A DNA stretch of 64,000 nucleotides from Candidatus Methylobacter oryzae (GTDB lineage Bacteria; Pseudomonadota; Gammaproteobacteria; Methylococcales; Methylomonadaceae). The notes beneath the pieces were generated by a model, which was not told the DNA's origin, did no database searches, and was given only the letters and a program-made list of their open reading frames with translations. A program made the position numbers and the translations under genes. Each line of letters starts with the position of its first letter. The stretch's first letter is position 1. Shown in pieces: positions 17,681 through 26,682 of this stretch. Where the stretch lies: assembly GCF_003994235.2 (NCBI RefSeq), contig NZ_RYFG02000112.1:1-64000 (forward strand). Direction: 5' to 3'.

Positions 17681-18229
17681 TCAATCGTAATGAACCAACT
17701 CATAAGGCAATGAAGGTTCTCGCCCTTCAATCAAATCAGTCAGGAACTTCCAGAACACATCCGCTGACGGAGGACAGCCGGGTAAAAAATAATCTATTTT
17801 GACGACTTCATGGATCGGGTGTACTTGATTCAACAGCAAAGGCAGTTCTATGTCGCTGGGAATCTTCGGTTTTTCTACGCCGATACCCTCTATATATGCT
17901 TCATTCAGACATTCTTCAAGCGGGATATGATTGCGCAGAGCCGGCAACCCGCCATTAATCGCACAGGCGCCAACTGCAACCAGAATTTTGCAGTTTTTAC
18001 GGAACTCCCGCAGTACATGCACGTTTTCGGAATTACACACGCCGCCTTCAATAAGACCGATATCGCAGTTGGTGCAGTGCTCTATATCGGTGATCGGCGA
18101 ACGGTCGAACTCAACGACTTCGGCCAGTTGCAGCATGCGCTCGTCTATATCTAAAAACGACATATGGCAGCCAAAGCAACCTGCCAGCGATGTTGTTGCT
18201 ACTCTAATTTTATTCGCCATGTTTGACAT
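17681..18229 (-). CDS. hoxY: bidirectional hydrogenase small subunit HoxY
   Basis: A 182-residue electron-transfer subunit that pairs with HoxH. The proximal [4Fe-4S] ligands are visible: AGCFGCHMSF (Cys18, Cys21), EGGVCN, VGACAING and LPGCPP. Like other HoxY proteins it is short, lacks the C-terminal medial/distal cluster domain of membrane hydrogenases, and has no Tat signal, so it is cytoplasmic. The start overlaps the hoxU end by 20 bp; an ATG nine bases further in (18220) is also possible. Confidence 0.96.
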   Translation of the reverse strand: MSNMANKIRVATTSLAGCFGCHMSFLDIDERMLQLAEVVEFDRSPITDIEHCTNCDIGLIEGGVCNSENVHVLREFRKNCKILVAVGACAINGGLPALRNHIPLEECLNEAYIEGIGVEKPKIPSDIELPLLLNQVHPIHEVVKIDYFLPGCPPSADVFWKFLTDLIEGREPSLPYELVHYD

Positions 18230-18935
18230 GCTCCGCTTCCAGACTGACTTGATCGATTTCTTTATGATCGTAAATACGCTCGCCTATCGGCACCCGATAA
18301 CCGGTACGTTTAATCAAAATCGCTCCGGTAGGACAAATATGCGCCGCTCGGTCCGTCGCTTCCAGATCGGTATCTTTTAACAATCCGCTGTCGGAATTGA
18401 CGATTAAATGCTTGTGAATACCGCGGCCACTGACAGCAAACACGTTTTTACCGTCTTTTTGCTGGCTGGCGCGAACGCATAATGTGCAAAGAATGCAGCG
18501 ATTCCGGTCAAGCATCACGTCAGGATGGGAGGCATCCACTTCTCGGTCCGGGTAGAACAGCGGAAAATGGTTGTCGAGCATATTTAAATGATAGGCAACG
18601 GCTTGCAATTGACAATTGCCGGTTTTTTCGCAACCTGGGCACAGATGATTGCCTTCTACAAACAACATCTGGGTGATTTTCCTGCGATCATCGATCAGTT
18701 CTTCGGTTTCACTCAGCACATCCTGACCGTCCATTGCAGGGAAAGTACAGGCGGAGCAGTTACGCCCGTTAACTTTTACTGTACATAACTTACAACTGCC
18801 GTGCGGGGTAAACTCCGGCTGATGACATAAATGCGGGATATAAATTCCGGCTGCCGTCGCGGCTTCCATAATTGTCTGCCCTTCTTCAAAAGGGATAACT
18901 TTGCCGTCAATGGTGATTGTTTTACTCATGTTCAT
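18210..18935 (-). CDS. hoxU: NADH diaphorase subunit HoxU
   Basis: A 241-residue NuoG-N-terminus-like iron-sulfur subunit. The [2Fe-2S] ligands lie at Cys37, Cys48, Cys51 and Cys63 (PHLCHQP, GSCKLC, CSAC). A His/Cys cluster is in GNHLCPGCEKTGNCQL, and further [4Fe-4S] ligands are in CILCTLCVRAS and HICPTGAI. It links HoxF to HoxYH. Its start overlaps the hoxF stop (ATGA). The GGAG that can serve as its ribosome site lies in the repeat-derived tail of hoxF. Confidence 0.95.
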   Translation of the reverse strand: MNMSKTITIDGKVIPFEEGQTIMEAATAAGIYIPHLCHQPEFTPHGSCKLCTVKVNGRNCSACTFPAMDGQDVLSETEELIDDRRKITQMLFVEGNHLCPGCEKTGNCQLQAVAYHLNMLDNHFPLFYPDREVDASHPDVMLDRNRCILCTLCVRASQQKDGKNVFAVSGRGIHKHLIVNSDSGLLKDTDLEATDRAAHICPTGAILIKRTGYRVPIGERIYDHKEIDQVSLEAEHVKHGE

Positions 18936-20761
18936 TCTCCGACTGCCAGGGATGGTGGAAGTGACGCAATCGGCCGGGAACCGGATTCGTCCGTCTGAGC
19001 CAAATGCGCTCCGGCATCATACCGATTTGCCATGCGCCGCGCTATTTCCAAGGCGCCGTCCAAATCGAACCCCGGTTCAAAACTGATTTCTTTTAATTGG
19101 TTTTCATACAAGCCCAGATAACGCTCCAGCGTTGTTAAAATCGGGTTTGCCGCGGTTTGTCCCAAACCGCAGTGACTATAGTTTTTCACCAATTGACACA
19201 GCTCTTCAAGCGCGACAATATCGCCTGCCGAACCGTGACCTTCGACAATTTTGTCGATCTGTTTTTTCAATAACGACGTGCCGACTCGGCAGGGTGTGCA
19301 AAATCCGCAACTTTCATGGGCGAAGAAATGGGTGAAGTTATGAACCACGTCGAGAATATTACGGCTGGAGTTAAAAACAATAAATGATCCGCCGGTCGCC
19401 AAATCTTCAAAAGCCAGCTTACGTTCAAGCTCCTGATTCGAAATAAAAGTGCCTGACGGCCCGCCGATCTGAACGCCCAACACATCGCTAGCTCCGCAGT
19501 CGTTAAGTACTGTTTGAATAGTGGTGCCGAAAGGATATTCATAAATACCGGGCTGCGCACAATCGCCGCTGATACTCAGTATTTTTGTGCCTTTTGATTT
19601 TTCGGTGCCGATACTTGCAAACCAATCGCCGCCATTAACCGCAATGCAAGCTGCCGCCAGAAACGTTTCCACATTATTGACGACGGTAGGTTTACCTAAA
19701 TAACCTTGAGTTACCGGATAAGGCGGGCGATTGCGCGGAACGCCGGCTTTGCCTTCCAGTGATTCAATCAGTGCGGATTCTTCTCCGCAAATATAAGCGC
19801 CGGCTCCTAAACGGATTTCAATATCGAAATACAGCCCTGCACCAAGGATATTGTTGCCCAACAAGCCGTTTTGACGGCGCTGATCCAGAATGGTTTGCAG
19901 CTTATCGTGAAGATGCAGGTATTCGCCGCGCAAATACAAAAAGCCCTGCCTGGCTCCGATAATCGCAGCACAGACAGTCATGCCCTCAAATACTTGATCG
20001 GCATAAGAATTTAATAGAACTCTATCCTTAAATGTGCCGGGCTCGCCTTCATCGGCGTTGCAAACCACATAACGCTCAGCCTGCTGCTCTTCAGAGCAAA
20101 ATTGCCATTTTATTGCGGTCTTAAATCCGGCACCGCCGCGTCCCCGCAAACCTGAATAGTCAATTTCTTTCAGCGTTTCCTTGATACCCCGTTTAAAAGC
20201 CGATTTGAGTGCGGCACCTTGCTCAATTTGCTGGCTCAACAGCAAACCGGGTTTATAAATATTATCATCCACCTGAAATAATTCACTCGGCCATTCATTT
20301 AGAGGCTTTTGTTGATTAATCAGCTCTGCGATCTTATCAATTCCGGCGCAATCCAAGCGGGTCAGTGCATAACCGTTAACCAGGCCGGCCGGGCCTTGGT
20401 CGCACATACCGGTACATGACGTATTGTCCAAGCTGACCAGCCCATCTTTCCTAACCTCGCCAACAGCAATATCCAATTTCTTTGCCAAATAGTCGAACAA
20501 ATCTTTCTTGCCCAACATATGGTCGGTTATCGAATCACTGATCAATAACTCATATTGCCCTCTCGGAGTCAGATGAAGAAAGCTATAGAATTCAATGACA
20601 CTGATAATCTGTGTCCGGGGAATATTGAGTAAACCGGACAACTGCGCTATAGCCTCCTCCGGTATATAATGATAACGGGATTGAACCTGTCTTAGAATCT
20701 GCAACAAATGTGTCGCCCGATAATGACTGTTTTCTGCGATATCCTGAATAAATTGTCTCAC
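18932..20761 (-). CDS. hoxF: NAD-reducing diaphorase subunit HoxF
   Basis: A 609-residue fusion of a NuoE-like N-terminus (thioredoxin-like [2Fe-2S], including TSCTGMCDQGPAGLVNG) and a NuoF-like body. The body has an FMN/NAD site (GLRGRGGAGFKTAIKW) and [4Fe-4S] ligands ESCGFCTPCRVG. It exchanges electrons between NAD(H) and the hydrogenase. The GTG start at 20761 has GGGAGA upstream. The last residues (GSRPIASLPPSLAVGE) are a family 2 repeat and not part of the normal subunit, which would end near ARRMANRYDAG. No separate hoxE is present. Confidence 0.95.
   Translation of the reverse strand: MRQFIQDIAENSHYRATHLLQILRQVQSRYHYIPEEAIAQLSGLLNIPRTQIISVIEFYSFLHLTPRGQYELLISDSITDHMLGKKDLFDYLAKKLDIAVGEVRKDGLVSLDNTSCTGMCDQGPAGLVNGYALTRLDCAGIDKIAELINQQKPLNEWPSELFQVDDNIYKPGLLLSQQIEQGAALKSAFKRGIKETLKEIDYSGLRGRGGAGFKTAIKWQFCSEEQQAERYVVCNADEGEPGTFKDRVLLNSYADQVFEGMTVCAAIIGARQGFLYLRGEYLHLHDKLQTILDQRRQNGLLGNNILGAGLYFDIEIRLGAGAYICGEESALIESLEGKAGVPRNRPPYPVTQGYLGKPTVVNNVETFLAAACIAVNGGDWFASIGTEKSKGTKILSISGDCAQPGIYEYPFGTTIQTVLNDCGASDVLGVQIGGPSGTFISNQELERKLAFEDLATGGSFIVFNSSRNILDVVHNFTHFFAHESCGFCTPCRVGTSLLKKQIDKIVEGHGSAGDIVALEELCQLVKNYSHCGLGQTAANPILTTLERYLGLYENQLKEISFEPGFDLDGALEIARRMANRYDAGAHLAQTDESGSRPIASLPPSLAVGE
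18938..18988 (-). repeat. family 2 repeat (short form) forming the HoxF C-terminus
   Basis: On the minus strand it encodes GSRPIASLPPSLAVG, matching GSLPSATLPPSMAVG of the GGDEF array at 11 of 15 positions. Its end carries the GGAG preceding hoxU. Confidence 0.85.
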
Positions 20762-20906
20762 TTTATCTCCCGGCTTTATGTTTGTGGATACGATACTAGC
20801 GAATTATTACAGTAAAGCTACTTATTCCCTTACATAAACTAACTATATCTCACTCTCTTAAATAAACCAATAATCCTTTCCGGTCCTGATGGGCGGATAA
20901 AGACCC

Positions 20907-21422
20907 ATGACAAAAAAATTAACTTCTTTTAAAGCAGCATTGTCATTCCCTAACCGGACTATTGCTCACTTTTACAGTCAGATTAAACAGCAAGAACTGA
21001 TTTTACAGCGTATTCATGAAGTATTACCGGCGGCAATTGCCGAACATGCACTACATTGTGTCGTTAATGGCAAGAAACTACTGCTTTATACAGAAACCTC
21101 CGCCTGGGCGTCGCAGCTGAGATTTTATAGCAGCGTGATGCTCGCAGCTATTGCCCCGATAACCAGAGAGTCGATCTCGATTGTGCAGATTAAAGTTAGG
21201 GGAGAAACATCGCTCACAGGACGTAAGCAAGAAATGCCGGCGGGAGAGGGATCTTTGCAAACAACCTCTTTCGGCAGAAAACCCAATATTCCTTCAGCAG
21301 AAAAAATAGCGTTTATCCATGATTACAGCCTTAATGTTGCAGATAGCCAATTGAAGCAGGCTCTACTGCGATTAAGCTCAACACTGGAAAAGCTGTCAAA
21401 AACCAAGCCTCAGACTGATTAA
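20907..21422 (+). CDS. dciA: DciA/DUF721 family protein
   Basis: A 171-residue protein. Residues about 10-95 resemble DUF721 (DciA): LQRIHEVLPAAIAEHALHC, then a KKLLLYTETSAWASQLRFY strand-helix pattern. DciA helps load the replicative helicase DnaB in bacteria lacking DnaC. A charged linker (about 100-130, RKQEMPAGEGSLQTTSFG) precedes the C-terminal helix. DUF721 genes are often beside lpxC in gammaproteobacteria, and here the two converge with 31 bp between stop codons. Confidence 0.8.
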   Translation: MTKKLTSFKAALSFPNRTIAHFYSQIKQQELILQRIHEVLPAAIAEHALHCVVNGKKLLLYTETSAWASQLRFYSSVMLAAIAPITRESISIVQIKVRGETSLTGRKQEMPAGEGSLQTTSFGRKPNIPSAEKIAFIHDYSLNVADSQLKQALLRLSSTLEKLSKTKPQTD

Positions 21423-21434
21423 CCAGTCTGAGGC
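21398..21434 (-). terminator. terminator after the dcw/lpxC transcript
   Basis: Arms GCCTCAGACTG (21407-21417) and CAGTCTGAGGC (21424-21434) make a perfect 11-bp stem with a 6-nt loop. The minus strand continues TTGGTTTTT, so it terminates lpxC. The dciA stop codon lies in the loop, so it may also end dciA. Confidence 0.8.
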
Positions 21435-21453
21435 CAACCTCTCTCGGCAACTT

Positions 21454-22377
21454 TTATGCCGCCGACCTGGGAGACTCGGCAGCGCGCATAAAAGAAATCG
21501 GGGCAATTTCTTCATGATCGAAAGTAACCATTTCCCAAGCATCTTTATCGTTCAATAAAGCGCGAAGTAGCTTGTTGTTCAACCCATGGCCCGATTTGTA
21601 ACCGGTAAATTCACCGATCAAGCTATGTCCTAACAAATATAAGTCACCAATGGCATCAAGAATTTTATGCTTAACAAATTCATCAGCATAACGTAGCCCA
21701 TCTTCATTAATGACCTTGTCGTCATCAACCACAATGGCATTATCAAGGCTACCGCCCAACGCCAGGTTATTTTGGCGCAACATCTCAATATCCTTCATAA
21801 AGCCAAAAGTTCTGGCTCGACTGACTTCTTTGACAAATGTAGTCGATGAGAAATCCATTGTCGCTGTTTTTACGTGATCTTCAAAAGCCGGGTGCTCAAA
21901 ATCAATCGTAAAAGTCACCTTGAAGCCATCAAATGGATCAAAAGCAGCCCACTTGTCGCCGTCTTCAACCCTGATGCTACGTTTTATACGAATATACTGT
22001 TTCGGGCTATCTTGTTCTTCAACTCCGGCTGACTGGAGCAAAAATACAAATGGCCCGGCACTGCCATCCATAATCGGCACCTCGGCGGCGCTGACATCTA
22101 TAATCGCATTATCTATCCCTAACCCGGCAAAAGCCGAAAGTAAATGCTCTATGGTTGATATTTTGACATCGCCCGCGACCAGTGTCGTCGAGAGCATGGT
22201 TTCGCCAACATTTTCCGGGGTCGCAAGAATTGTCACCGGAGTCGGCAAGTCAACTCTGCGAAACCTAATCCCTGTATTCGCTTCAGCCGGACGTAAAGTC
22301 AGGTAAACTTTATCCCCTGTGTGTAATCCTACACCTGTTGCCCTGATTGTGTTTTTTAAGGTTCGCTGTTTAATCAT
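21454..22377 (-). CDS. lpxC: UDP-3-O-acyl-GlcNAc deacetylase LpxC
   Basis: A 307-residue zinc enzyme for the committed step of lipid A synthesis. It starts [21 protein letters not shown], the normal N-terminus; a longer frame to 22464 exists but would add 29 non-conserved residues. Zinc and catalytic residues are in [30 protein letters not shown] (His, Asp) and the late [10 protein letters not shown]. It is the last gene of the dcw cluster, as in E. coli. Confidence 0.97.
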   Translation of the reverse strand: MIKQRTLKNTIRATGVGLHTGDKVYLTLRPAEANTGIRFRRVDLPTPVTILATPENVGETMLSTTLVAGDVKISTIEHLLSAFAGLGIDNAIIDVSAAEVPIMDGSAGPFVFLLQSAGVEEQDSPKQYIRIKRSIRVEDGDKWAAFDPFDGFKVTFTIDFEHPAFEDHVKTATMDFSSTTFVKEVSRARTFGFMKDIEMLRQNNLALGGSLDNAIVVDDDKVINEDGLRYADEFVKHKILDAIGDLYLLGHSLIGEFTGYKSGHGLNNKLLRALLNDKDAWEMVTFDHEEIAPISFMRAAESPRSAA

Positions 22378-22475
22378 AAAATCAATAACGCTAAGTAAAT
22401 AGGGCAAAAAAGTGCCGATATTATCACAATCAGCCTCCAAAATGGAGACTGATTCTATTATCATTGACTGCTCTA

Positions 22476-23651
22476 TTAATCAGCTTGACGTCTTAGGAAG
22501 GCCGGAATATCCAGGTAATCTAAATCGATATCTTTCTTAGGCTGGGCTCCAAAACGTGTTTCCCTACCTTCAGTTTTGTTTTGACGCATAACTGTAGGTT
22601 TATCCAAACCTTCGTAATTGGCTTCACCGGCTACATTTTGATTAACATAGCCTGCCGTTGCTTTGGGTGCCAATTTAACCACTCGAGACGGCAAGCCCAT
22701 TCCAGTGGCGACGACAGTCACCTTGATTTCATCGCCTAACTCCGGATTAATAGACATACCGATCTTTATGACTGCATCCTCCGAAGCAAACTCATGGACG
22801 ATATTGCCCACTTCGTCGAACTCTGCAATGCCCATATCGGCCGCGGAAATATTGACCAAAATACCGCGCGCACCTTGCAAATTGATATCCTCCAACAATG
22901 GACAAGCAATCGCTTTTTCAGCCGCTTCACGAGCCCGATATTCTCCTTTTGCCGAACCGGTACCCATGATTGCAGCGCCCATGCCCGACATGACTGTTCT
23001 GACATCGGCAAAGTCGACGTTAATCATACCGGGATGAACGATCAGCTCGGTAATCCCCTGTACGGCATCCAACAATACATCGTTAGCCGCTTTAAATGCG
23101 TTGACTAAGGACACATCGTTGCCCAGTACCGGCAATAATTTTTGATTTGGAATAATAATTAATGAATCAACAAATCGTTCAAGCTCGGTTATACCCAATT
23201 CCGCAGTTGCCAGTTTCTTCTTGCCCTCAAATGAGAACGGCTTGGTCACCACGGCAACAGTCAGGATGCCCATGCTTCTGGCAATTTCAGCAATTACAGG
23301 AATTGCACCGGTACCCGTACCACCGCCCATGCCGGCTGTCAAGAAAACCATGTCGGCACCTTGCAGAACTTCCCTGATACGCTCTTTGTTTTCGTCTGCG
23401 GCCATCCGTCCAACTTCAGGGTTAGTGCCCGCACCCAAGCCCTTGGTTAATTCAACGCCTAACTGGATAATCGTATCGATATTCAGTTTTCTCAGGGCCT
23501 GTGCATCGGTATTTGCACAGATAAACTCAACACCTTCCACAAGACTTCCAACCATGTGGTTAACTGCGTTACCCCCGCCGCCGCCGACACCAATAACTTT
23601 GATGACCGCATGTTCATTGTTCATATCCATTAACTCATACTTCATTGCCAT
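22476..23651 (-). CDS. ftsZ: cell division GTPase FtsZ
   Basis: A 391-residue tubulin homologue that forms the division ring. It has an early [13 protein letters not shown], the tubulin signature GGGTGTG at 109-115, a T7-loop-containing middle, and a C-terminal conserved peptide ([14 protein letters not shown]) that docks FtsA/ZipA. It lies 31 bp after ftsA. The flanking linker has [17 protein letters not shown]. Confidence 0.98.
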   Translation of the reverse strand: MAMKYELMDMNNEHAVIKVIGVGGGGGNAVNHMVGSLVEGVEFICANTDAQALRKLNIDTIIQLGVELTKGLGAGTNPEVGRMAADENKERIREVLQGADMVFLTAGMGGGTGTGAIPVIAEIARSMGILTVAVVTKPFSFEGKKKLATAELGITELERFVDSLIIIPNQKLLPVLGNDVSLVNAFKAANDVLLDAVQGITELIVHPGMINVDFADVRTVMSGMGAAIMGTGSAKGEYRAREAAEKAIACPLLEDINLQGARGILVNISAADMGIAEFDEVGNIVHEFASEDAVIKIGMSINPELGDEIKVTVVATGMGLPSRVVKLAPKATAGYVNQNVAGEANYEGLDKPTVMRQNKTEGRETRFGAQPKKDIDLDYLDIPAFLRRQAD

Positions 23652-23682
23652 TGCCGCTGCCCCTTAATTATTATTTAAACTT

Positions 23683-24909
23683 TTAAAAATTACCTTGAAA
23701 CCAATTCTTCATTCTTGAGAACACGCTCGGGCCATCGGTATCAATACCCCTACCAACGCCCTGATGTTCTTTTCCATACATTAATAACCCGACCCCGGTA
23801 GAGTGAATCGGGTTTTTCACTACTTCTGTTAACCCTGTCACATTTTGCGGTCCACCCATACGTACCGGCATATGGAAAATTTCCTCCGCCAAGTCGATCA
23901 ATCCCATTACTTTCGAGCTGCCGCCCGTTAATACTATCCCGGCGGCAATTAATTCTTCATAGCCGCTACGCCGTAGTTCCGACTGAACGAGCAGCATTAA
24001 TTCTTCATAGCGAGGCTCAATAATTTCCGCCAGATTTTGCGTTGAAATTTTGCGCGGCGCCCGATCGCCGATACTGGGCACTTCAATAACCTCGTCAACG
24101 TTTGCCAACTGCGTTAATGCGCAAGCATATTTCCGCTTAATATCCTCAGCATTTAATGTCGGCGTACGTAACGCAACGGCAATATCATTGGTAACCTGAT
24201 CGCCCGCTATCGGAATCACTGCGGTATGCTTGATTGCGCCTTCTGCAAAAATTGCAATATCCGTAGTACCGCCGCCAATATCGATCAGGCAAACACCCAA
24301 TTCTTTTTCATCATCCGTCAGCACTGAATTGCAGGATGCCAGTTGCTCCAGCACGATGTCGTCAACTTCCAGCCCACAACGGCGAATACATTTGACGATA
24401 TTCTGCGAAGCACTGACACTGCCTGTGACCATGTGAACCTTAGCCTCCAAGCGAATACCCGACATCCCGATAGGTTCTTTAATACCTTCCTGAAGATCGA
24501 TCACAAATTCTTGCGGCAGAATATGTAAAATTTTCTGGTCCGCTGGAATTGCTACGGCGCGGGCGGAATCTATCACTCTGTCAATATCGTACTGAGTCAC
24601 TTCTTTATCTTTAATGGCCACAATACCGTGGGAATTGAGGCTCCTGATATGGCTTCCCGCAATGCCGGCATAAACCGACCTGATCTGGCATCCCGCCATT
24701 AATTCTGCTTCTTCAATGGCTCGCTGTATCGATTGCACAGTCGATTCCAGATTAACGACAACACCTTTCTTCAGACCGCGTGATGGTGTTGATCCAATGC
24801 CGATGATTTCAATATTGCCATCACTGGATAGTTCACCAACAATAGCGGCGACCTTGGATGTTCCAATGTCTAATCCGACTATTAAATTACGCTCTGTTTT
24901 TTTCGCCAT
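23683..24909 (-). CDS. ftsA: cell division actin-like protein FtsA
   Basis: A 408-residue actin-fold ATPase that tethers FtsZ to the membrane. It shows LIVGLDIGTSKVAAIVGE (phosphate 1), the 1C domain in place of actin 1B, CLIDIGGGTTDIAIF (phosphate 2) and GIVLTGGSSKV (adenosine site). The C-terminal amphipathic helix FSRMKNWFQGNF is the membrane anchor. It sits between ftsQ (37 bp) and ftsZ. Confidence 0.98.
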   Translation of the reverse strand: MAKKTERNLIVGLDIGTSKVAAIVGELSSDGNIEIIGIGSTPSRGLKKGVVVNLESTVQSIQRAIEEAELMAGCQIRSVYAGIAGSHIRSLNSHGIVAIKDKEVTQYDIDRVIDSARAVAIPADQKILHILPQEFVIDLQEGIKEPIGMSGIRLEAKVHMVTGSVSASQNIVKCIRRCGLEVDDIVLEQLASCNSVLTDDEKELGVCLIDIGGGTTDIAIFAEGAIKHTAVIPIAGDQVTNDIAVALRTPTLNAEDIKRKYACALTQLANVDEVIEVPSIGDRAPRKISTQNLAEIIEPRYEELMLLVQSELRRSGYEELIAAGIVLTGGSSKVMGLIDLAEEIFHMPVRMGGPQNVTGLTEVVKNPIHSTGVGLLMYGKEHQGVGRGIDTDGPSVFSRMKNWFQGNF

Positions 24910-24946
24910 TTTGTTTTACTCTGTGTCACTTTTTATTTTTGTAAGA

Positions 24947-25678
24947 TTAGCCATCTATTTCATGCTGCGGATTGGCAACTTTCTTCCAGTCAATTTCTTC
25001 TGCGTCAGGCTTCCATGAAACCGCGTATCCGTTAGGATATCTCAAATCAACTATTGCTATTTTATCAACCTGTTCCGGCCCCAATACTTCCAGCGTTTTC
25101 AAAAAACGCTGTAGTTTCTTTAACTGTTCATTTCGTCCCAACAGTATTTCCAAACCTGTTGTTAATTTAATCTTCCACGCCCACCGATCATTAATTGTAA
25201 ATTCGGCCATTTTCATGGACTGGTCGGCTAACGCTGTGTTAACGCCCTTCATTATCTCCAGCGTCTTCAATTGCTGCTGCTCAGGCCCTTGCAATATGGG
25301 CAAGTTGCTAAATTGCTCTATATTCTTCGGCGTAATAATCTCGCCACGCGCACTAACCAGGCTTTGCACCCCCCAACGCACATAAGGCTTCTTTTCGCGT
25401 ATCTTTATATCTATCGCATCGGGCCAGACCCGCTTAACAGAAACGGTATCAACCCAGGTCAGTTTCGAAACAGCTTGATGAATGGCCTGCATATCGGCAT
25501 CAAAAAAACTGATCATCACTAAAGGTTCCAAAGCCGTCTTTATCTCGTCCTTACTAAGATATTGAAAGACCCCTTCGGTTCTCACATATTTAATCGGGAT
25601 CCGCTTAACGCCATAACCTGCAGCCCAAACCAAACCCGTCAGTAACAATAGGGGCGCAACAACTTTTCGAACAGCCAT
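24947..25678 (-). CDS. ftsQ: cell division protein FtsQ
   Basis: A 243-residue bitopic protein. It has a TM segment at about 7-22 (VVAPLLLLTGLVWAAGYG), a POTRA domain (about 28-100, IKYVRTEGVFQYLSKDEI) and the beta domain to about 225, with IAIVDLRYPNGYAVSWK. It links FtsB/FtsL to the rest of the divisome in the periplasm. It lies 71 bp after ddl. Confidence 0.95.
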   Translation of the reverse strand: MAVRKVVAPLLLLTGLVWAAGYGVKRIPIKYVRTEGVFQYLSKDEIKTALEPLVMISFFDADMQAIHQAVSKLTWVDTVSVKRVWPDAIDIKIREKKPYVRWGVQSLVSARGEIITPKNIEQFSNLPILQGPEQQQLKTLEIMKGVNTALADQSMKMAEFTINDRWAWKIKLTTGLEILLGRNEQLKKLQRFLKTLEVLGPEQVDKIAIVDLRYPNGYAVSWKPDAEEIDWKKVANPQHEIDG

Positions 25679-25749
25679 TAAAAATATGCCTGGAACTGAC
25701 TTTTGCCCTTCGATAAGAGAGCATGGCGGAAACTGTTATACATGGCTCA

Positions 25750-26682
25750 TTATCTGCAGCTGGTTTCCAAAATACGCCAAACCAATTCTTCAAAATCTAC
25801 ACCTGCCTGTTTGGCAGCCATCGGCACTAAGCTATGATCAGTCATACCGGGAACGGTATTAACCTCAATTAATTGGTACTGTCCGAGGTCATCGATAAAA
25901 ACGTCCACCCTTCCCCAGCCGTTAACACCGACCACCTTACAAGCGGTTACAGCCAAATCTTTTATAAGCTGTTCCTGATCCTGCCCCAAACCGCAAGGGC
26001 AATGATATTGCGTCGTTGAGGCCTGATATTTAGCGTCGTAATCGTAAAAAGCATTCGGCGTTTCCAAACGAATAACCGGCAACGCTTCCCCGTCCAATAC
26101 CGCAACCGTATATTCTTTACCGGTAACCCAAGCTTCCGCATAAACATCGCAGCGATATTTTGCCGCTACTGCCAAGGCTTTTTGCAATTCATCCCGGTTA
26201 GTTGCCTTGCTCATGCCTATACTGGATCCTTCCTGTGCCGGTTTGACGATCACCGGAAAGCCCAGCTTTTCAATGCAACTATCAAGATCGGACTCGTCTT
26301 TTAATAAGTGCCATTTAGGCGTGACCAAGCCGTAGCCCTGCCAACACAATTTGGTCCGGAGCTTATCCATAGCTAATGCCGACGCCATTACACCACTGCC
26401 GGTATAAGGAATTCGCAATACTTCCAGAACCCCTTGCAACACGCCGTCCTCGCCGCCGCGTCCGTGGATAATATTAAACACCCTGTCAATTTTTAACCCT
26501 GCCAACGCGTCAATCGGACTACCTGTTACATCAATAGCAATCGCATCCACGCCTTTACGCTTTAAAGCTTCGTAAACGGCCGCACCGCTTCTTAACGAAA
26601 CCTCTCTTTCCGCTGCCGAGCCTCCCATCATTACCGCGACGCGGCCAAATTGTTCCGGGCTATTTAGCGCCAATTCCTTCAT
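25750..26682 (-). CDS. ddl: D-alanine--D-alanine ligase
   Basis: A 310-residue ATP-grasp enzyme that makes the D-Ala-D-Ala terminus of the peptidoglycan precursor. It shows VAVMMGGSAAEREVSLRSG at the start, the VKPAQEGSSIGMSK ATP loop, GWGRVDVFID and QLIEVNTVPGMTDHSLVP. The ATG at 26682 overlaps the murB stop as ATGA and is preferred to an upstream ATG at 26703. Confidence 0.97.
   Translation of the reverse strand: MKELALNSPEQFGRVAVMMGGSAAEREVSLRSGAAVYEALKRKGVDAIAIDVTGSPIDALAGLKIDRVFNIIHGRGGEDGVLQGVLEVLRIPYTGSGVMASALAMDKLRTKLCWQGYGLVTPKWHLLKDESDLDSCIEKLGFPVIVKPAQEGSSIGMSKATNRDELQKALAVAAKYRCDVYAEAWVTGKEYTVAVLDGEALPVIRLETPNAFYDYDAKYQASTTQYHCPCGLGQDQEQLIKDLAVTACKVVGVNGWGRVDVFIDDLGQYQLIEVNTVPGMTDHSLVPMAAKQAGVDFEELVWRILETSCR

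Noticed and set aside
22378-22464. N-terminal extension of LpxC
   Set aside because: The conserved protein begins at [10 protein letters not shown]; the extra residues are not LpxC-like and have no ribosome site.
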